Of a DNA stretch of 64,000 bases, positions 56,597 to 64,000 are shown piece by piece. The notes beneath the pieces are model-generated. The model saw nothing but the letters and a program-made list of their open reading frames with translations. It was not told the DNA's origin and did not search any database. The stretch comes from Acidimicrobiales bacterium AG-410-I20 (GTDB taxonomy: Bacteria; Actinomycetota; Acidimicrobiia; Acidimicrobiales; MedAcidi-G1), in NCBI GenBank assembly GCA_003215175.1, contig QCKS01000005.1:1-64000 (forward strand), read 5' to 3'. Position 1 is the first letter of the stretch. Every line of letters starts with the position of its first letter. The position numbers and the translations under genes are program-made.

Positions 56597-58186
56597 ATGG
56601 TTAATGATATGTCGGCGGTTCGTCCACAAGATTTAGATAATCGAGACCGGGAAAGCCTCTTTGCCCGTGCTGAAAATGAGCATTTTGATGTATTGGTGAT
56701 CGGTGGCGGTATCACTGGCACTGGTGTGGCTCGTTCAGCAGCATCACGAGGTTTATCGGTAGCTTTAATCGAGGCACAAGATCTCGCTTCTGGAACTAGT
56801 AGCCGGAGTTCGAAAATGATCCACGGTGGTGTTCGTTATCTAGCTCAAGGCGATGTTGGTTTGGTGCGCGATGCTGCAAGAGAGCGACAAGTTTTGAGGG
56901 AGATCGCCCCACATTTGACTCGTCGAACCGGGTTTTTATTGCCAACTCGTTCTGCCGCCGGATTAGCGAAATTTCGTACAGCGATGTGGACATTTGAGAA
57001 ACTTGGGAAAGTTCCAAAAGAAGATCATCATGAGGTGTTGGATTTCGATGACTTACTTGAACAGGAACCTTTAGCTGCTACTGAAGGTACCACCGGAGCG
57101 GTTCGCTATATCGAATTTGTTACTGATGATTCACGCCTAACACTCGCTAATGCTCGTTCAGCGGCTTCTCATGGCGGCCTTATTTTGACCTATGCCCCTG
57201 CTGTTGAATTCATATTTGAAAACGAAGTAGTTGTTGGCGTCAGAGTAGAAAGTGTTCTTGAAGGAGAATCTTTAGGGGCGACAATTCGCGCTAAAGCAGT
57301 AATTAATGCTGCTGGGCCATGGGTTGATTCAGTGAGGTCACTTGAAGATCCAGATGAACCTGACTACTTAAGTATCACCAAAGGTGTCCACCTTGTCCTT
57401 CCCCATAAACGTTTACCTCTTAATGACACAATTCTTTTGACGGCGATTGATAAGCGCAGCATTTTTGCTGTTCCGCGCGGTGATACGACTTACCTTGGCA
57501 CTACGGACACTTTCCATCCAGAAGCAGACTGGTGGCCAGGAGTGACTCAAGAAGATGTTGATTATTTGCTTGAATCAACCAATAGAAGTTTTTTATGTGA
57601 ACCTCTAACTCCAAGTGACATAGTGACGAGTTGGTCAGGTGTACGTCCCCTAATCTCTGAACCTGGAAAAGATCCTTCGGAAATTTCTCGAAAAGATGAG
57701 ATTTGGACCGGGCCAGGAAAAGTATTGACGATCGCTGGAGGCAAACTTACTGCTTATCGTTCAATGGCTGAGCGCGTCATCGACGAAGCTGCCGATTTGC
57801 ATGGCCTCTCTGTTAAAGAAAGTAATACAGAGCAGGAACCACTCATTGGTGGAGACGTCATTATTGATGAGAGAAATCACTTACTAGATCTTTACGGTTC
57901 TGAGGCTGAAGATGTCTTAAATGATGGAGGCGGTATTTCAGCTGAGGTTCGCCAAGCCGTGTTACGAGAAGGGGCAATTCGACTAGAAGATTATTGGGTT
58001 CGGCGTGTTCCACGAGCATTTTTTGATCTTGATGGCGGATTATCGGTTCTAGAAGAAGCCGCTAACGCAATGGGAGATCTTTTGGGTTGGACCGAAGAAA
58101 AGAAGCAGTCTGAAATTGCTTCATGTGAGAATCGTCATGCTATAGAAAATGACCTTTTTATTTCTGCAGGTGGAAGCAATGCTTGA
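56597..58186 (+). CDS. glpD: Glycerol-3-phosphate dehydrogenase (FAD)
   Basis: A 529-residue membrane-associated flavoenzyme oxidising sn-glycerol 3-phosphate to dihydroxyacetone phosphate. It shows VLVIGGGITGTGVARSAASRG, ASGTSSRSSKMIHGGVRYL and a C-terminal helical domain. An ATG at 56612 is also possible. Its last 8 bases hold the start of the next gene (ATGCTTGA). It heads a four-gene run with an alkyl-DHAP-synthase-like enzyme, an FGGY kinase and an MBL protein, so its electrons and product tie into glycerol or ether-lipid chemistry. Confidence 0.9.
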   Translation: MVNDMSAVRPQDLDNRDRESLFARAENEHFDVLVIGGGITGTGVARSAASRGLSVALIEAQDLASGTSSRSSKMIHGGVRYLAQGDVGLVRDAARERQVLREIAPHLTRRTGFLLPTRSAAGLAKFRTAMWTFEKLGKVPKEDHHEVLDFDDLLEQEPLAATEGTTGAVRYIEFVTDDSRLTLANARSAASHGGLILTYAPAVEFIFENEVVVGVRVESVLEGESLGATIRAKAVINAAGPWVDSVRSLEDPDEPDYLSITKGVHLVLPHKRLPLNDTILLTAIDKRSIFAVPRGDTTYLGTTDTFHPEADWWPGVTQEDVDYLLESTNRSFLCEPLTPSDIVTSWSGVRPLISEPGKDPSEISRKDEIWTGPGKVLTIAGGKLTAYRSMAERVIDEAADLHGLSVKESNTEQEPLIGGDVIIDERNHLLDLYGSEAEDVLNDGGGISAEVRQAVLREGAIRLEDYWVRRVPRAFFDLDGGLSVLEEAANAMGDLLGWTEEKKQSEIASCENRHAIENDLFISAGGSNA

Positions 58187-59588
58187 CCAAGATCTGATTA
58201 AAAGCCTTGAGGGAATTGTTGGCTCTGAGAAGGTACTCACTTCAGATGAGGACGTCGCTGATCGTCGACACGACTACTGGGTGTTAAGCCATCTCCAATC
58301 ATGGGTAGATGTTTTTGAAGGAAGACCAGGAGCTGTCATTTCTCCTAGTTCGGTAGAGGAAGTCCAAGCGGTAGTTCGTTTAGCAAGTGAGACAAACACT
58401 GCCGTTGTTCCTTTCGGTTTAGGGAGCGGGGTTTGTGGTGGTGTTCGCCCTGACCAAAGCATGATTTTGATCGATCTTTCCGGCCTCAACCAAATTCGTG
58501 AAATTGATGCTTTTAACCTCAAAGCAACTTTTGATGCAGGTGTAAATGGTTTGCATGCGGAAGAGTCTGTAACTGCCCATGGTTTAACAATTGGGCACTG
58601 GCCTCAGTCAATTGCTTTAAGTTCTGTTGGCGGATGGGTTTCAACTCGGGCAGCCGGTCAATTTTCAACTGCTTACGGAAATATTGAAGACATGGTCTAT
58701 TCCCTTGAAGTGGTGTTACCAAATGGTGACCTTGTAATTCTTGGTAAAGCACCGCGTGCTGCCGCTGGCCCAGATCTTCGGCATCTTCTAATAGGAGCAG
58801 AAGGAACAATGGGGATAATCACCGGGGTTACTTTGTGTTTGCGGCAACAACCAGAGAGGCGTGAATATCGAGTCTTTCATACTCCTTCTTTGGCCGCTGG
58901 AATTGAAGCACAGCGTAGAATCTTGCAAGCGGGCTGGCTTCCTCCGGTGATGCGACAATACGATGAGCGGGAAACTCGACGTACCTTCAAATCTTGGTGT
59001 ATGGAAGGTCATGGTTTGCTTCTCATGGTCCATGAAGGACCAGAAGGAAGAGTTGAAGCAGAAGTAAACGCTATTGACGATTTAGCTGAATCCTGCGGAC
59101 TTGTTCTTGGTGACAGTGCCGCTGGAGAACACTGGATGGAAAACCGTAACCATGTTCCTACTTGGGATGAATTATTTGATCGTGGATTAATTGTTGACAC
59201 TGTGGAGGTTTCATCTTCTTGGTCTGACATTGAGACCCTTTATGACAAAGTGATTGAAGCTGTGTCAGAAATTTCTGGTGTTGTGGCGGTGTCTGCTCAT
59301 AGTTCTCATGCTTATCGGACTGGAATAAACCTTTATTTTTCTTTTGCTGCTACTGCAGAAAACCCGATTGATCTTGAGCCGATTTATCTTGAATGTTGGA
59401 AACAAATAATGGAGAAAACCGCGGAATGCGGGGGTGGGATTGCTCACCATCATGGCGTTGGACGAGTGCGGAAACCTTATCTTGTACATGATTTAGGTGA
59501 GTCCGGTTTAGCGCTCCTTCGTAACATAAAAAATGCCCTTGATCCTCAAGGACTTCTAAATCCTGGGAATCTTATACCTGATGCCTGA
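58179..59588 (+). CDS. FAD-binding oxidase, alkylglycerone-phosphate synthase-like
   Basis: About 469 residues from the ATG at 58179 (AGGTGGAA upstream, inside the glpD end). A VAO-type FAD protein: PFGLGSGVCGGVRPD, SVGGWVSTRAAGQFSTAYGNIEDMV (the flavin region that matches alkyl-DHAP synthase, here trimmed to 20 residues or fewer: VSTRAAGQFSTAYGNIEDMV) and GIAHHHGVGR, the triple-His motif of that enzyme. The eukaryotic counterpart exchanges an acyl for an alkyl group on DHAP to make ether lipids. It could also be a glycolate- or lactate-type dehydrogenase. It shares 8 bases with the next gene. Confidence 0.82.
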   Translation: MLDQDLIKSLEGIVGSEKVLTSDEDVADRRHDYWVLSHLQSWVDVFEGRPGAVISPSSVEEVQAVVRLASETNTAVVPFGLGSGVCGGVRPDQSMILIDLSGLNQIREIDAFNLKATFDAGVNGLHAEESVTAHGLTIGHWPQSIALSSVGGWVSTRAAGQFSTAYGNIEDMVYSLEVVLPNGDLVILGKAPRAAAGPDLRHLLIGAEGTMGIITGVTLCLRQQPERREYRVFHTPSLAAGIEAQRRILQAGWLPPVMRQYDERETRRTFKSWCMEGHGLLLMVHEGPEGRVEAEVNAIDDLAESCGLVLGDSAAGEHWMENRNHVPTWDELFDRGLIVDTVEVSSSWSDIETLYDKVIEAVSEISGVVAVSAHSSHAYRTGINLYFSFAATAENPIDLEPIYLECWKQIMEKTAECGGGIAHHHGVGRVRKPYLVHDLGESGLALLRNIKNALDPQGLLNPGNLIPDA

Positions 59589-61032
59589 CCTGTTACTTGG
59601 GCTTGATGTCGGAACTACAAGCGCACGAGCAGTAATTTTTGATGCTGAGGGAAAGACTATTGGGTCTTCTCAAGTTGCTCTTTCAAATAGAACCACAGAA
59701 TCAGGTCATGTTGAACAAGATCTCAATTTTCTTTGGGACGCGGTTGTTCACTCTGTTTCTGAAGCTCTTGAAGATGGAAAGTGTTCAGCTGTAGATCTAC
59801 TTTCTATTGGGGTAACTACTCAACGGTCAAGTATTGCTGTCTGGGAGAAAAGTTCTGGCAATCCAGTCGCTCCAATGGTTGTTTGGAATGATCTTCGAGG
59901 TATTGAACGTTCGCAAGAGTTACGTGAAGCCGGCTATCCGGTCATGGCTATCGCCGCGGCAGCGAAACTTGAATCTGTAATAGACGACATTCCTGATGGT
60001 AGGGAAATGGTGGGAAACGGTTCTGTCCTGTGGGGCACTTTGGACAGTTATTTGTTGTACAGGATTAGCGGCGGGGACCTTCATATTACTGATCGGTCTT
60101 GTGCTTGGTCTTCGGCATATCTTGACTTTTTTAATCCTGACCAGTGGAACGAAGACCTTATTTCTTATCAAGGTTTTGATACGAATTTTTTTCCTTCTCT
60201 TTGTGCTACGACAGGAAATCTTGGTTTAACTTCACCAGATTTTTTGAAAGTCTCTATCCCGATCGGCGCGGTTGTCGCTGATCAACAAGCTGGAATGTTT
60301 GCTCACGGCATAGCTGATACAAAAGGATGGAAAGCTACTTTTGGCACATCAGGGGTTTTGATGGTTTCAACAGGAGAAAGCCCACATTTCAGATCACCCT
60401 TAACACCAATGGTTTTAGCTGGCTGGGATAACCGGACTTTGTTCGCCTCTGAGGGAATGGTGAGAAGCGCTGGGGAAATGATCCCGTGGGCGGTGTCTAC
60501 TGGAGTTAGCAGTTCGATAGATGATTTTTTTGCTTTGGCGGATAGTTCTTCTAGCTCAGGTGGAATTTCTTTTCTTCCAGCCCTTCACGGATTAGGGACT
60601 CCATATAACAATCCAGATGCTGTGGTATCAATTGTTGGCAAATCGGAGTCTTCATCTAAGGGGGAGATCGCTCGAGCGATTCTCGAAGGTATTGCTTTCC
60701 GAATGTGTGAAATTGTTGAAATCGCTGTTGAAAATTTCGCCATTGATTCAACAACTGCTTTGCCAATCGATGGGGGGCTAAGCCGCAGCGATACCTTTTG
60801 CCAAATTCAAGCAGACCTTTTGGGAAGACCTTTGATTCGACATTCAGTCATTGAAGCAACAGCGTATGGAGCAGCATTAGCTGGTGGGCAAGGAATCGGT
60901 TTGAACTATTTAAGTTCTGAAGAACGAGGTGACTTTTTTGAACCAGTTTCTGATCAGGCCGAAGCAACTTTGAAGTTAGAAAAGTGGCAGAATCAAGTTC
61001 TGAATCTAAATAAGAACGAGGGATTTCAGTGA
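59581..61032 (+). CDS. FGGY family carbohydrate kinase (glycerol kinase-like)
   Basis: A 483-residue sugar/polyol kinase. GLDVGTTSARAVIFDAEG is the ATP loop; VVWNDLRG, GAVVADQQAGMFAHG, TFGTSGVLMVSTG and DGGLSRSDTFCQIQADLLGRP complete both lobes. Glycerol kinase is suggested by its glpD neighbour, but the WNDLRG in place of the WQDRR typical of GlpK leaves xylulose, glycerol or another polyol open. It starts within the ATGCCTGA overlap of the previous gene and ends in a GTGA overlap with the next. Confidence 0.85.
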   Translation: MPDLLLGLDVGTTSARAVIFDAEGKTIGSSQVALSNRTTESGHVEQDLNFLWDAVVHSVSEALEDGKCSAVDLLSIGVTTQRSSIAVWEKSSGNPVAPMVVWNDLRGIERSQELREAGYPVMAIAAAAKLESVIDDIPDGREMVGNGSVLWGTLDSYLLYRISGGDLHITDRSCAWSSAYLDFFNPDQWNEDLISYQGFDTNFFPSLCATTGNLGLTSPDFLKVSIPIGAVVADQQAGMFAHGIADTKGWKATFGTSGVLMVSTGESPHFRSPLTPMVLAGWDNRTLFASEGMVRSAGEMIPWAVSTGVSSSIDDFFALADSSSSSGGISFLPALHGLGTPYNNPDAVVSIVGKSESSSKGEIARAILEGIAFRMCEIVEIAVENFAIDSTTALPIDGGLSRSDTFCQIQADLLGRPLIRHSVIEATAYGAALAGGQGIGLNYLSSEERGDFFEPVSDQAEATLKLEKWQNQVLNLNKNEGFQ

Positions 61033-62765
61033 GTAATTCAATTCCAGCTAGTTTCGCTTCAAATAATTCGGTGGTTACCACGGGGCCGAATGGTCAACGC
61101 GCTCATCATCAGCAATTTGTTCATATGGAACGCCTAGCAGAAGGTTTTCATCAAGTAACTGAGAAAGTCTGGTGTCAAGTTGGTAATGGTTTATCTAATC
61201 AAACTTTTGTTGAAGGACCTGAGGGTCTGATCGTTATTGATACTGGTGAATCTATTGAAGAAATGAACGCGGCGCTTTCGGCAATTAGGGAGTGTTGTTC
61301 TGCCCCAATCGCTGCAGTTATTTACACCCATTACCACTACTGCAGCGGAACTCAAGCTGTTTTTGATGAGCAAAAAACTGAGTTACCTATCTGGGGTCAT
61401 TACGGAATTGAAAAAAACTTACAAACAATGGCAACGGAAATAAGCCCGACTGGTGGGAGAGGTTTAGTCCATCAGTTCTCTATGCTTTTACCCGACGAGG
61501 GGCCAGATTCATCGGCCAGCGTGGGGTTGGGTTTGTATTATCGGCGACCCGAGCATGCGCCTTTTACTTCGGGATTTATTCCACCAAACCATCTCATTTC
61601 GGAATCTACTGAAGCCACAATTGCCGGGCTAAGAGTAGAAATGGTTCCTGCTCCGTCAGATGCAGACGACAACATTACAATTTTTTTCCCTGATCTAGGA
61701 GTGTGCGTAAATAATTTAGTTTGGCCGGCGCTCTTTAATGTATTTGCTATACGCGGTGAGCCCTATAGAGACCCACGAGTTTTAGTTTCCGGCTTGGACC
61801 AAATTCTAAATATGGAACCGGATTATCTTGTTGGTGCTCATGGCCCTCCTATAACTGGTAAAGAAGTGATTGCTGAAGGGGTTACTGATGCGCGAGATGC
61901 TTTACAGTTTCTCTGGGATCAAACAGTGCGAGGGATAAATAAAGGTTTATCGCATGGGGAACTTATTGAATTCGTTCAACTCCCCGATTTCTTTAACCGG
62001 TCATATTTGACTCAACAAAACTATGGATTGGTCGAACATCACGTTCGCCAAATTCATAATGGTTTAGTGGGGTGGTTTGATGGCATTGAGTCTTCTCTTT
62101 TCCCGTTGCCGACAGTTGAAAGGTGTAAGCGACTAATAGATGGTTTTGGGGGAAGAGAAAAAGTTTTTGATGATGCCCAAAATGCTTTAAGGGATGACGA
62201 CTTGCGTTGGGCTCTTGAGTTAGCGACTTGGCTTGTTCGTAGTGAAGAAAACTTTGTAGATAGGGCCGATGGTGGATCTGGAGAAGATCGAGCGCTTTTA
62301 GCAAGTGTGCTTAGAGAAATTAGTCAAAGAACGACATCCGCTAATGTTCGAGGCTGGTGTCTAACTCGAGCTCTCGAGTTGGAAGAGAAACTTGACTTGT
62401 CTCGTTTCAGGGTTCATCGCTACGGATATAAGCAAGTTATGAGTGGTGCACCTGAAACATTTATCCATAGTTTGAAAGTTCTTCTTGACCCAACCAAAGC
62501 ACAGGGTTTAGATATGCATCTGAGGTGGGAAGTCGCTGGGGAGATTACGACCGGAATCAGGATACGTAATTGCATAGCTGTCCCTACTAATGGAGACAAT
62601 TCAGATGCAAGGGTTTCTTTATCCCATCACGCTTTAGCGAATCTTTTTTCAGGACGAATTTCTTTAAAAGAGGGTGTGGAAGAAAAAGAAATTGTCATTG
62701 ATGGTGATACTGAAAAAGTATTCGGTGCACTTGCCTGTTTTGATCTTCCGTCTTTTGGCGGGTAA
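61029..62765 (+). CDS. Alkylsulfatase-like MBL-fold protein with altered metal site
   Basis: A 578-residue relative of the SdsA-type alkylsulfatase at 31422, starting at a GTG with GAGGG upstream. The layout is the same (MBL domain, helical dimerisation region, SCP2-like C-terminal domain), but the HxHxDH motif reads THYHYCSG (H101, H103, C105, S106), so the Asp and third His are replaced. The AENC-type Glu is replaced too (CVNNL), while GAHGPP keeps one later His. It may bind one metal ion, use another chemistry or be non-catalytic. It is the last gene of the glpD operon. Confidence 0.8.
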   Translation: MSNSIPASFASNNSVVTTGPNGQRAHHQQFVHMERLAEGFHQVTEKVWCQVGNGLSNQTFVEGPEGLIVIDTGESIEEMNAALSAIRECCSAPIAAVIYTHYHYCSGTQAVFDEQKTELPIWGHYGIEKNLQTMATEISPTGGRGLVHQFSMLLPDEGPDSSASVGLGLYYRRPEHAPFTSGFIPPNHLISESTEATIAGLRVEMVPAPSDADDNITIFFPDLGVCVNNLVWPALFNVFAIRGEPYRDPRVLVSGLDQILNMEPDYLVGAHGPPITGKEVIAEGVTDARDALQFLWDQTVRGINKGLSHGELIEFVQLPDFFNRSYLTQQNYGLVEHHVRQIHNGLVGWFDGIESSLFPLPTVERCKRLIDGFGGREKVFDDAQNALRDDDLRWALELATWLVRSEENFVDRADGGSGEDRALLASVLREISQRTTSANVRGWCLTRALELEEKLDLSRFRVHRYGYKQVMSGAPETFIHSLKVLLDPTKAQGLDMHLRWEVAGEITTGIRIRNCIAVPTNGDNSDARVSLSHHALANLFSGRISLKEGVEEKEIVIDGDTEKVFGALACFDLPSFGG

Positions 62766-62842
62766 CAATACATATCGACTTCGTAGACAGATCTTCTAGT
62801 TTTATCTAAACTTTTGGAAGTAACTTTATAGATTGGAAAATT

Positions 62843-63448
62843 GTGACTGCTATTTCTCACCTACCTAGATCAATAACTTTGATTGATTTGATACCTCGCT
62901 CACGTGTTCGAGATGTGTTAGCTGTATCTTCTTTTGCTCTTCTTACCGCAGGCGCAGCTCAAATCTCTATCCCGCTGGGGTTTACTCCTGTTCCCATCAC
63001 CGGACAAACATTTGCCGTGCTTTTAGCTGGTGGGGTTCTTGGATCAAAACTCGGAGCAGCTTCTCAAATGTTTTATGTAATTTTGGGAGCTTTAGGTCTC
63101 CCTTTTTATGCTGACGGTGCAGGTGGCTGGGAAGTAGCGACTGGGTCAACCGCCGGTTATCTCGTTGGCTTCATAGTTGCAGCATTTCTTGTGGGATTAA
63201 TGGCGGAAAGAGGTCAAGATCGTAATCTTGTAACTTCACTGCCAGCTTTTATTGCTGGAAGCATAATTATTTACACCTTTGGTGCTCTTTGGCTTGCTTA
63301 CAACCTTGATATCCCATTAACTGCGGGGGCAACTGAAGCAAGTGCTGTTGCTTACGGGGTGACACCTTTCATTGTCGGTGACATACTCAAAGCTGCCTTA
63401 GCTGGTGTTCTTTTGCCTGGGGTTTGGCGTCTGAGATCAGATGTCTAA
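62843..63448 (+). CDS. bioY: Biotin transporter substrate-binding component
   Basis: A 201-residue BioY family protein, the substrate-binding membrane unit of an ECF-type vitamin transporter. TPVPITGQTFAVLLAGGVLG and GGWEVATGSTAGYLVGF are the conserved stretches; about six hydrophobic segments span the inner membrane. It begins at a GTG. The energising EcfA/EcfT units are not adjacent, so it works alone or shares a common module. It implies biotin uptake, and perhaps biotin auxotrophy, typical of streamlined marine bacteria. Confidence 0.92.
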   Translation: MTAISHLPRSITLIDLIPRSRVRDVLAVSSFALLTAGAAQISIPLGFTPVPITGQTFAVLLAGGVLGSKLGAASQMFYVILGALGLPFYADGAGGWEVATGSTAGYLVGFIVAAFLVGLMAERGQDRNLVTSLPAFIAGSIIIYTFGALWLAYNLDIPLTAGATEASAVAYGVTPFIVGDILKAALAGVLLPGVWRLRSDV

Positions 63449-63493
63449 TAGCCACCAGTGACAAAACTTTCTGATACAGCGATTCACGTTTAA

Positions 63494-64000
63494 ATGAGAA
63501 ATAATCAGCCAAATCTTTTATTTATCTATGCTGATCAGCACCGTTCTGACGTAATGGGTTGTGCGGGCAACAACATCGTCATGACACCTCATCTTGATCG
63601 TTTGGCTTCGGAAGGTGTTCGTTTTGACCAAGCCTGGACTGAAAGTCCAGTCTGTCAGCCAGCAAGAGCGTCGATATTAACTGGCCGCTATCCGAGCGAC
63701 CATGGCGTACTCGGAAACTTTGCCGGCGACTGTGAACCTGAATGGGATACTTTCCCTCGACGCCTTCAAGAGGCCGGATATACCACAGCCTCCATTGGTA
63801 AAACTCACTTCGATTCGTGGCCGATGAATGCCGAACCTGGTTCGCCTGCACCAACGGAGGAGTGGATTGGTAGTTTCGGATTTGACTACGTAATTGAAGA
63901 ATTTGATCGTTACGTTCACGTCGGCGACTGGATTACGCCCTACATGCAGTTCTTAGATGATCATGGCGTTCTTGAAATGTACCGTGACATTGTTCTAGCT
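63494..64000 (+). CDS. Sulfatase, 3' end outside window
   Basis: An open frame of 169 codons running off the window from the ATG at 63494. It opens with NLLFIYADQHRSDVMGCAGN (metal-binding start) and has SPVCQPARASILTGRYP, with C54-x-P-A-R for formylglycine formation; the Ser in the usual SR position is replaced by Ala, as in many family members. PHLDRLASEGVRFDQAW and EAGYTTASIGKTHFD are also family features. A second sulfatase in the window, about 7 kb from the first. The substrate is not evident; it may be a phosphonate monoester hydrolase-type relative. Confidence 0.87.
   Translation, partial: MRNNQPNLLFIYADQHRSDVMGCAGNNIVMTPHLDRLASEGVRFDQAWTESPVCQPARASILTGRYPSDHGVLGNFAGDCEPEWDTFPRRLQEAGYTTASIGKTHFDSWPMNAEPGSPAPTEEWIGSFGFDYVIEEFDRYVHVGDWITPYMQFLDDHGVLEMYRDIVLA

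Noticed and set aside
62766-62842. Biotin-repressor operator before bioY
   Set aside because: The gap is short and I could not find a convincing BirA- or BioR-type palindrome.

Overview
The window looks like a piece of a compact, low-to-moderate G+C genome of a marine heterotrophic actinobacterium, most likely class Acidimicrobiia. The pointers are a septum-formation-type lipoprotein, an F420-type luciferase-like oxidoreductase, a long Thr-rich linker before a fibronectin type III domain, many acyl-CoA dehydrogenase and CaiB family enzymes, and very tight gene packing. No rRNA, tRNA, CRISPR array, insertion sequence or phage gene was seen. No stretch longer than about 200 bases lacks a gene. 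The taxonomy is inference; no marker gene is present.

Layout. 1-1274: end of an amidase. 1271-6863 (minus): acyl-CoA dehydrogenase, 3-hydroxyanthranilate dioxygenase, kynureninase, a methyltransferase and a nuclease-helicase fusion. 6950-18768: a polyamine/guanidino island with agmatinase-type ureohydrolase, MFS carrier, two class III aminotransferases, a complete PotABCD-like ABC transporter and two DAO-type FAD oxidases. 18779-22828: a lipoprotein and a four-gene flavoenzyme/enoyl-CoA hydratase cluster. 22833-26459 (minus): amino acid permease with regulatory tail, epoxide-hydrolase-like protein and a small membrane protein. 26654-29983: a large surface protein built of Trp/Cys-rich repeats. 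30093-38483: acyl-CoA dehydrogenase, alkylsulfatase, CaiB CoA-transferase, PutA and an acetyltransferase. 38476-45801: a C45-type hydrolase, PsuG, an unusual sulfotransferase-like/aminotransferase/TPP-enzyme operon headed by a 54-residue membrane protein, a MaoC-like protein and a class I amidotransferase-like hydrolase. 45798-56453: Xsc-like TPP enzyme, M20 deacetylase, ectoine hydrolase, fused 5-oxoprolinase, creatinase and a sulfatase. 56597-64000: GlpD, an alkyl-DHAP-synthase-like flavoenzyme, an FGGY kinase, a metallo-beta-lactamase-fold protein with an altered metal site, BioY and the start of a second sulfatase.

How it fits together. Almost every gene takes apart a small nitrogen- or sulfur-containing solute: polyamines, agmatine or another guanidino compound, creatine, ectoine, proline, 5-oxoproline, kynurenine or hydroxyanthranilate, taurine-type sulfonate, alkyl and other sulfate esters, and pseudouridine phosphate. 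The window reads as a scavenging region for dissolved organic nitrogen, osmolytes and sulfate esters. No recognisable transcription factor gene is present, although several intergenic regions carry dyads or direct repeats that could be operators.

Most worth a second look: the Trp/Cys repeat surface protein (26654-29983), the glpD/ADPS-like/FGGY/MBL operon (56597-62765) and its degenerate MBL member, the four-gene operon at 40590-44078, and the nuclease-helicase translated off the end of the kynurenine operon (1271-3202).
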